A DNA stretch of 64,000 nt from Hydrangea macrophylla (taxonomy: Eukaryota; Streptophyta; Magnoliopsida; Cornales; Hydrangeaceae), in assembly GCA_033977485.1 (NCBI GenBank), contig CM066984.1, forward strand, positions 33,957,501 through 34,021,500, written 5' to 3'. Of the stretch, positions 57,701 to 64,000 are shown piece after piece (within the stretch, counting starts at the first letter, position 1; each line of letters starts with the position of its first letter). A model generated the notes under the pieces. The model was not told where the DNA came from and did not search any database. It saw nothing but the letters and a program-made list of their open reading frames with translations. The translations under genes were made by a program, and so were the position numbers.

Positions 57701-58855
57701 GAGATTCATCAGTGGAATGAGTTGATGCTTTTGCTGAATTCATTTTTTCTAAATAGAGGAACAAAGGATAGAGTGGTGTGGAGGTTTAATCCTAGTGGTT
57801 CCTTTACGGTTAAATCTTTTTGTAAGGCCATTGAAAACCTCAGAGATGTACAAGTACAAAATTCGGTTGCTGTTTGGAATGGTCTGGCCCCTCCAAAGGT
57901 GGAAATTTTTGTTTGGCAATTATTAATTGCCAAGTTGGCGGTCAAGGATGAACTCATGAAACTTGGATTATTAAATGATTCTGAAGGATCTTGCTCTTTT
58001 TGTAATGATCACAGAGAAAATGTTGATCATTTATTTTTCAGCTGCAAATCGGCCTGGAGAATTTGGTGCGAAGTTCTGCGATGGTGGGGAATTTCAGGTG
58101 TATGTCCACAATCAATAGCCCAATGGTATGTTCAATGGGAGGCTCTCTGCTCAGATTATAAGTCACTAGAGGCCTGACAACTTGTTCTCTTTGTTGTTTT
58201 GTGGTCTATTTGGTTGGCAAGGAACGAGTGTTGCTTCAGAGGTGCTTTGTTTTGCCATGAAAAGATCATGGACGTCATAAAGATTCGGCTATTATGGTGG
58301 TTCAAAGCTAAGCATGGGGTCTGTAGCATAAGTGTGTCCGACATGCTGATTGATGTGGTTAAGGCAGTGTCAATTGACTATCCAAAGAAGAGAAGGCCGA
58401 CAAGCTGGTGGTCGCCTCCTGAAGAAGGGTACTTAAAATTCAATGTCGATGGTTCAGCTTTGGGAAAGCCAGGGCTAGGGGGTATTGGGGGTGTGATAAG
58501 AGACTCTAGTGGCATTATACTTGGATTCTTTTATAAGAATGTGGGTATTGTGGATTCAAACCTAGCAGAGCTATTAGCTATTCTTGAAGCTTTAAGGCTA
58601 TTTTGGGGTAAAGGATGGGCACAACACTCCAAATTGTTGATTGAGAGCGATTCAAGAATTGCGGTGGATTGGGCGAATGACCGAAACTGTAGCATCTGGA
58701 AATACTCTCAAATCTTCAATGAAATCCAAAGTCTCATCTTGAAGATTGTCGATCAAGTGGAGATTGTTCACACGTTGAGGGAGGCTAATCAAATTGCGGA
58801 TTCATTGGCAAGAAAAGGCGTGTCTTGTCCTCATCCCTCTTCTGTCTGGTTCTAA
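54720..58855 (+). pseudogene. LINE ORF2: endonuclease, reverse transcriptase, zf-RVT and RNase H (broken)
   Basis: Residues 1-230 are an apurinic-type endonuclease (MKIISWNVRGLGR, FIQESK, WCFGGDFNVV, LSDHNPI). The reverse transcriptase follows: NKAPGPDGFNF, FIALIPKK, DFRPISL, KIDFEKAYDKVDW, LRQGDPLSPFLF and catalytic LQFADDTLFF (near 56760). Then come WNGLAPPKVEIFVWQLL and CSFCNDHRENVDHLFFSC (zf-RVT), and a C-terminal plant-type RNase H (LKFNVDGSALGKPG, LIESDSRIAVDW, REANQIADSLARKG). Lesions are TAA at 56337, a frameshift near 56880-56940, TAA at 57095, TGA near 57554 and TGA near 58175. The enzyme would nick DNA and copy RNA at the target. Confidence 0.92.
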
Positions 58856-60327
58856 GGGGGGTTTTGGGTCTGGGTCTAGGGTGGGGCTTAGGGGTGGTGG
58901 TTGGGTTTTCTTCTACCTTAGGTCTTAAGTTCTTGGGGGTCTGCGGTGTGTGGCTTCGGAGTTCTTGGGGGGTAGGGGTGAAATGCTTTTTGGGCGAGGG
59001 TTGATTTTGCTGGGGGCTGTTTAGGGGTCTGGTTGGTGTAAGGTGGTGGGAGGGGGTTTATGTTTGTAATGGCTAAAGCGGTGTGTCGGGCTTTTTACAT
59101 GATTAATGGAAGTAATTGGTTAGTGTGTGTGTGTGGGGGGGGGGGGGGGGGGGGGTTTCTTTCTTTTCTTTTCTTTTCCTTTGTGGGGATTGTGAGTAAA
59201 GTCACCTTGGGGTTGAAAGAAGGGTTGAGATAGGGGAGGGCTGGGTTGTAACTTCTTAGTATGCGTGGAGGGGCCATGAGTAAAGGGAGTTCTATAAGCA
59301 ATGGCTTGAGGGGTCGGGTGTGTGAGTTAGTGTTTAGTCAGCCGAGTTTTTGTTTGTGGGCGTTCGGTGTGCATTCTCTCCTTTGCATATTTGGATTTGG
59401 CGTGAGTTTTCATTTCGGGTGCGTGTGTGTTTTTTGTGTTCCTCGGCTGGGTTGGTTCATTTGGTGGTGTTTGGGCAGATATCTGAAGGGTGTGTGCAAA
59501 ACTGGGCTTGACTTTGGTCCCTAACAATAAGAATTTTTATTCAACAAATGCGGAAGATTGGGGTTGTGTACTTTGATTCGTTCTGTAATTTGCTTATTAT
59601 GGAGTTATAAATGCTATTGTATTTCCTTTGGGATGGAAAATGAGGGAGAAAATTGGAGGGGGGGAATGTGGGATGGGAAGGTAACCTAGATAGAGGGTAA
59701 GGGTTGGAGGGGAGTCGTGAGGAGTGGGATCAGTGGTACAATGCTGTGGGGGTGGTGGTTGGATTGCTAAGTTAGGAGTGGTTTTCTCTGCTGGGTTAGT
59801 TATGGATTGGATTGCTGTTTAACGCAGTAAAATGCATTTTTGGAGGCTCGGGCTTGTTCGGGGAGCTTCTTGGATGGTCGCTAGTTTTGATTCACTGCTA
59901 TGTATCAATTGGGTCATAGTTAATTGTTTGTGCTGCTAACTCTGGCTCAATATCTCGAAGTGGGTTGGCACTTATCAATTTTCAGTCATCAGGGTGGTTA
60001 CTTTGTATGTCTTTCTGCTGCAGGTCACTATGTTCAAGGTGTTTAGATCTCTTATGAGGTTGATTTTTAGTCTTGGTAGGCAGGGTCTAGGAGGGATGAC
60101 CTGAATGTTAAGTTGGTAATGGTGTATTGGTTGTGTAGTATATTAGGGGGATTATTTTTGGGGGGTTCTAGCAGGTTATTTTTGTTTGTTCACTGGGCCT
60201 GGGGGTGGTTTGTTCTTAGAAATTGCTTCGTATGCTTGTGAGGGCTTTTAAGGTACTGGGAGGAAGTTCTTATTTGTATCCCATTGGCCTTTTGGCTACT
60301 TAATGAAATTTCTACTGTTCGAAAAAA
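58856..60327 (+). other. LINE 3' UTR: G-run rich, with a 21-G homopolymer
   Basis: Immediately after the ORF2 stop, 58856-59060 has many GGG to GGGGGG runs at short spacing, a strong G-quadruplex pattern. A (TG)n then an uninterrupted run of 21 G lies at 59135-59155. The rest is G/T-rich without supported genes. It ends in the poly(A) tail at about 60322-60329. Confidence 0.75.
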
Positions 60328-60343
60328 AAGTACTTCGAAGAAG

Positions 60344-63193
60344 CATTTCAAGACATTTCTGGTCTACCGCCCGAAAAAGTATAGAGTTCTGTATTGAGCT
60401 TATACCAGGTACTGTATCGATCACCAAGGTTCCCTACAGAATGGCCCCCACTGAACTGTTGGAATTGAAGGACCTAGGGTTTGTACGTCCAAGTACATCG
60501 CCTTGGAGAGCATCGGTGTTATTTGTGAAGAAGAAGGACGAGACACTTCGATTGTGTATCGATTAAAGAGAATTGAACCGAGTGACTATCAAGAATAAGT
60601 ATCCATTGCCTCGGATCGACGACTTGTTTGATCAACTACAAGGAGCTACAACGTTTTCTAAAATAGACCTAAGGTTGGGATATCATCAGTTGAGGGTACG
60701 GAAGGAAGACATACCTAAGACTGTATTCAGAACCCGATATGGTCATTATGAATTTTTGGTGATGCCGTTTGGAATGACGAATGCCCCGACAGTGTTTATG
60801 GATCTCATGAACAGAGTGTTCAAGCCTTACTTGGATCAGTTTGTCATCGTCTTCATTGATGATATTTTGATCTATTCTAAGTCAGAGGAAGAACACAAGC
60901 AACATCTACGGATTGTAATGCAGACACTTAAGGACCACCACTTGTATGCCAAGTTCAGTAAGTGTGAGTTCTGGTTACAAGAAGTGAAATTTTTGGGATA
61001 CAAGGTGTCATCTCAGGGAATTTCTGTGGATTCATCCAAGACCGATGCTGTGTCGAACTGGGTTAGGCTGAGCAACCCTACGGAGGTTAGGAGTTTCCTT
61101 GGACTCGCAGGCTATTACCGGAGATTTGTTGAATGGTTTTCTAAAATTGCTGCACCATTAACCGGGTTAACGAAAAAGAATTTGAAGTTCGACTGGACAG
61201 AGAAGCATGATCGCGCCTTTCTAGAGTTGAAAGAGAGACACACTACCGCACCGGTACTAGCTATACCCAAGCCTGATGAGAAATTCACTATCTTTAGTGA
61301 CGCGTCATATCAAGGACTAGGGTGTGTACTTATGCAAGATGGTAGAGTTATCGCTTATGGATCCAGACAGCTGAAGCCGAATGAGTTGAACTACCCCATT
61401 CATGATTTGAAATTGGCGGCAGTAGTATTCGTACTCAAGATTTAGAGACACTATCTCTACGGTGAGAAGTTTGATTTATTCTCCGATCACAAAAGTCTAA
61501 AATATTTGTTCACACAGAAAGAGTTGAACATGAGACAATGCACATGGATGGAGCTGATCAAAGATTATGACTTCACGTTAGAGTATCACCCCGGTAAAGC
61601 TAATGCGGTCGCTGATGCTCTGAGTGGGCAGACTCGTGAGACGATCGCCTCCTTAATGGTTAGAGAATGGCGAGCATTGGAGACGTTGGCGGAGTTCGAT
61701 GTATAGAGTGCTGAAGAAGGAGAAGGACAACATTTCAGATGTCTTATCCTATAGCATGTTCTTATCGACCGCATTATTGGAGCTCAAAAAGAAGATGAGA
61801 AGTTTCAAGCATGGTTTACGAAGATGTCAGAGAAAGATCCGACAGAATGGAAGGTGGGAATCGATGGAGGATATCGATGTAGAGACAGATTATGTGTACT
61901 AGACTATGGGGATTTGAGAAATGATATTCTGGCAGAAGCACATAAGTCAAGATATACAGTTCACTCAGGAGGAAAAATAATGTACAAGGATTTGAAAAGA
62001 AATTTCTGGTGGGAAGGTATGAAGAAGGATGTGGCCGAATTTGTATCCAAGTGATTGACTTGTCAACAAGTCAAGGCTGAACATCAGAGACCCTCGGGAT
62101 TGTTTCAACCATTACCTATTCCTCGTTGGAAGTGGGAGCACATCACGATGGATTTTGTAGTGGGATTGCCTCGATCACAACAGAATCATGATGCCATTTG
62201 GGTAATCGTGGATCGACTGACTAAGTTGGCACATTTCATTGCTTACAGTATGACATACCCGGTAGAAAAGATGAGCCGGATGTACATACAACAAGATGTG
62301 CGACTTCACGGCGCACATGTGTCGATTGTGTCAGACCGTGACGCACGTTTTACTTCTAGATTTTGGGAAAATTTGCAAGAAGCTATGGGAACCTCGCTCA
62401 AGATGAGTACTGCCTTTCACCCTCAGACAGATGGGCAGACTGAGCACGTCAATCAGATCATAGAGGATATGCTTAGGGCTTGTGTTATTTATTTCGAAGA
62501 GTCTTGGGAGACGCACTTGCCTTTGGTTGAATTCGCCTACAACAACAGCTACCACACGAGAATCGGGATGGCTCCGTTCGAAGCATTGTATGGACGACCA
62601 TGTCGTTCCCCGTTGTGTTGGGCAGAAGTTGGAGATACCAAATTGTTGGGACTAGATTTGGTTAGAGAAACCAACGAAAAGATTTCTTTGGTCAAGAAAA
62701 GGATGAAAACCGCACAGAGTAGGTATAAAAGTTATGCCGATCGATGCCAGAAAGATTTGGAGTTTAGCATTGGAGATCACGTACTTCTGAAGGTTTCACC
62801 GACCCGAGGAGTAGTACGCTTCGGTCCCAAGAGAGGGAAATTGGCTCCGCGTTTCATCGGACCGTTCGAGATTTTGGAACGTGTCGGGAAAGTGGCATAT
62901 CGACTGGCGCTACCACCGAAGATGTTTGGGGTTCACAATGTATTCATGTGAGTATGCTGAGAAAGTACATACGAGACCCCTCGCACGTGATTAGTTATGA
63001 CGATATTCGAAGGAGTCATAACGTTTCTTACAAGGAGAGACCTGTGAAGATTATAGATCAGAGTATCAAGAAGCTGAGGAATAAGGATATTCCGTTGGTG
63101 AAGGTTCAGTGGAATTACCATGACGAGAACGAAGCCTCGTGGAAAGTTGAAGCCGATATGAAGAAGAAGTACCCGGAGTTGTTTTATGACTAG
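60344..63193 (+). pseudogene. Element C reverse transcriptase, RNase H, integrase and chromodomain-type tail
   Basis: It resumes after the second LINE target copy with the linker ([11 protein letters not shown]), RT ([33 protein letters not shown], catalytic FIDDILIYS near 60860), RNase H ([39 protein letters not shown]) and integrase (LTCQQVKAEHQRPSG, ITMDFVVGLPRSQQ, SIVSDRDARFTSRFW, EFAYNNSYHTRIGM, GPFEILERVGKVAYRLALPP). The end is LRNKDIPLVKVQW plus ASWKVEADMKKKYPELF. All pieces up to 62951 share one frame and are cut by stops at 60564, 61443, 61704, about 61752 and 62052. A 1-nt deletion near 62945 shifts the tail. Catalytic motifs are otherwise kept. Confidence 0.9.
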
Positions 63194-63225
63194 TTAGTCT
63201 TGATTTCGAGGACGAAATCCTGTTT

Positions 63226-63238
63226 AAGGGAGGAAGGA
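63226..63238 (+). other. Element C polypurine tract
   Basis: AAGGGAGGAAGGA lies immediately before the TGTAACAACC start of the right LTR. It is preceded by the conserved GATTTCGAGGACGAAATC block. Confidence 0.85.
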
Positions 63239-64000
63239 TGTAACAACCTGCATTTCCATTTAATTTCTTATAATTTCATTGCATATTTAAATTCAATTTG
63301 TAATGTCTACTTTTATTTAATTACAATTATCATGTGTTAAAATCTTGTGAGTTGCTTTATTTCATAATTAAAATTATTATTAGGGTCAAACTGCGATTTT
63401 ATAAAATTTAGCAATACCTGTGTTGGATTTTAAAACTGTATTTCAAAACGGTGTAAAAATATTTGCTTTTGAGCCTTGGAGAATCTATTTGGTGGCCAAG
63501 TTAAGCAATCTCTACATATACTCTTATACACTCTCACACATTCATTCTCACAAACTGATATAGAGAGAAAAGAGAGAGCTGAAGAGTTTAATTTCAGAAA
63601 ATTTTAGAGAGAGAGCTCTTAATCCCCATAGCCAAAGTTTGGGTTTGAATTTCCTATATTGCTTCTCTTTCTCAACAATCTCTGCACTCTTAACCTCTGT
63701 GAGTATTTCTAACTCACTCAGAATGTAATTCACCATTGATTTACTATTTTGAATAGTTAAATTGTGATCACCATTTTTGAGTTCACGTTGGAAGTTTCAT
63801 AGCTTGAAAATCATAACTTTTCAAACTCAACCAAAATATATTTTTGTAGATAATAATGAAAGATTATAGTATAAATAGACTATGGTTAAAGTATTAAAAC
63901 TCAATTTGTTCAACTAAGAAAGTATATTAGAAATCAAATTTTGACAGCTTTTTATTCTTCGTAAAATTTGTGAGTTGCGGAATGATTCGTGTTAAATTGG
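63239..64000 (+). mobile_element. 3' LTR of element C, partial (runs off the window)
   Basis: It matches the left LTR from 46205. However, about 450 bp present in the left copy (about 46436-46892) is absent here; the join lies at a short 'ttga' repeat. The window ends within this LTR. Confidence 0.9.

Larger units (their letters stand above)
52296..60327 (+). mobile_element. L1-type LINE with RNase H, about 8.0 kb
   Basis: A perfect 16-bp target duplication AAGTACTTCGAAGAAG lies at 52280-52295 and 60328-60343, within the protease-RT junction of element C. The insert begins ten bases before the ORF1 ATG and ends 'ttctactgttcgaaaaaa', a poly(A) tail. It holds ORF1 (52306-54680), ORF2 (54720-58855) and an unusually long 1.47-kb G/T-rich 3' UTR. 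It looks full length or nearly so, but both ORFs carry stops and frameshifts. Confidence 0.93.
46205..64000 (+). mobile_element. Element C: Tekay-type gypsy element, carrying nested MITE and LINE (continues past window)
   Basis: Left LTR 46205-49178 and right LTR from 63239 share their first 230 bp almost base for base. Between them on the plus strand are a degenerate tRNA-Met primer-binding site, the broken acidic ORF, gag, a hAT MITE, protease, an 8-kb LINE, reverse transcriptase, RNase H, integrase, chromodomain-type tail and polypurine tract. Pol wording places it with A and B in the Tekay/Del chromoviruses, but its LTRs are unrelated in most of their length. Five or more nonsense codons, a 1-nt deletion near 62945, a 37-bp duplication in gag and the insertions make it dead. 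The second target duplication lies outside the window. Confidence 0.9.

Noticed and set aside
59095..59527. Frames in the LINE 3' UTR
   Set aside because: G/T low-complexity sequence within a well-bounded LINE; no domain.

Overview
The window is plant nuclear DNA, from a eudicot with a retrotransposon-rich genome. The evidence is a large intronless coiled-coil NLR resistance gene, Ty3/gypsy chromoviruses primed by initiator tRNA-Met, a Ty1/copia relic, an L1-type LINE carrying RNase H, a tRNA-derived SINE and hAT-type MITEs. I cannot name the species. The only intact host gene I can support is the NLR at 18305-22132. Nearly everything else is mobile DNA, much of it nested.

Layout. 1-4244: 3' end of a Tat/Ogre-type gypsy element with a 2.77-kb LTR. 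4245-5672: unassigned, with a regulatory motif cluster. 5673-13182: degraded Tekay-type element A (minus strand), left LTR truncated. 13183-14640: a related LTR fragment (A2) abutting a plus-strand pol scrap. 14641-18304: AT-rich spacer with a foldback, a MITE, a SINE with target duplications, and a W-box cluster just upstream of the NLR. 18305-22132: NLR. 22133-25194: its 3' flank, with a duplicated hairpin at 23429-24045. 25195-29160: gypsy pol and LTR scraps. 29165-31214: copia pol relic.

31215-64000 is a nested stack. The copia relic is cut by old element F (3' LTR 31215-33780, interior 33781-34783 and 45313-46204). F is cut by element B (34784-45307, target duplication GGCTA, LTRs nearly identical) and by element C (46205 to beyond the window end). 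C is in turn cut by a 386-bp hAT MITE (50922-51307, 8-bp duplication) and by an 8.0-kb LINE (52296-60327, 16-bp duplication).

Two things stand out as possibly undescribed. First, elements B and C both carry an extra acidic reading frame between the primer-binding site and gag. It is intact at 307 aa in B and broken but homologous in C. It starts a few bases after a conserved TTTTCAG|G splice-acceptor-like site, with a GTGAGT donor-like site in the LTR leader, which suggests a spliced subgenomic mRNA. Second, the LTRs of A, A2 and B, plus an unassigned relic at 4600-4663, carry arrays of a 10-bp palindrome-like site (consensus CRATCGATYG). The sites are arranged as pairs with a 19-20 bp start-to-start pitch, on both sides of the LTR promoter. 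Pair pitch is kept while linkers, and in A the core bases, vary. C has a different CpG-rich 10-mer array in its LTR. A cis-array plus trans-factor arrangement, as in VANDAL/VANC, is a testable idea but is inference only.
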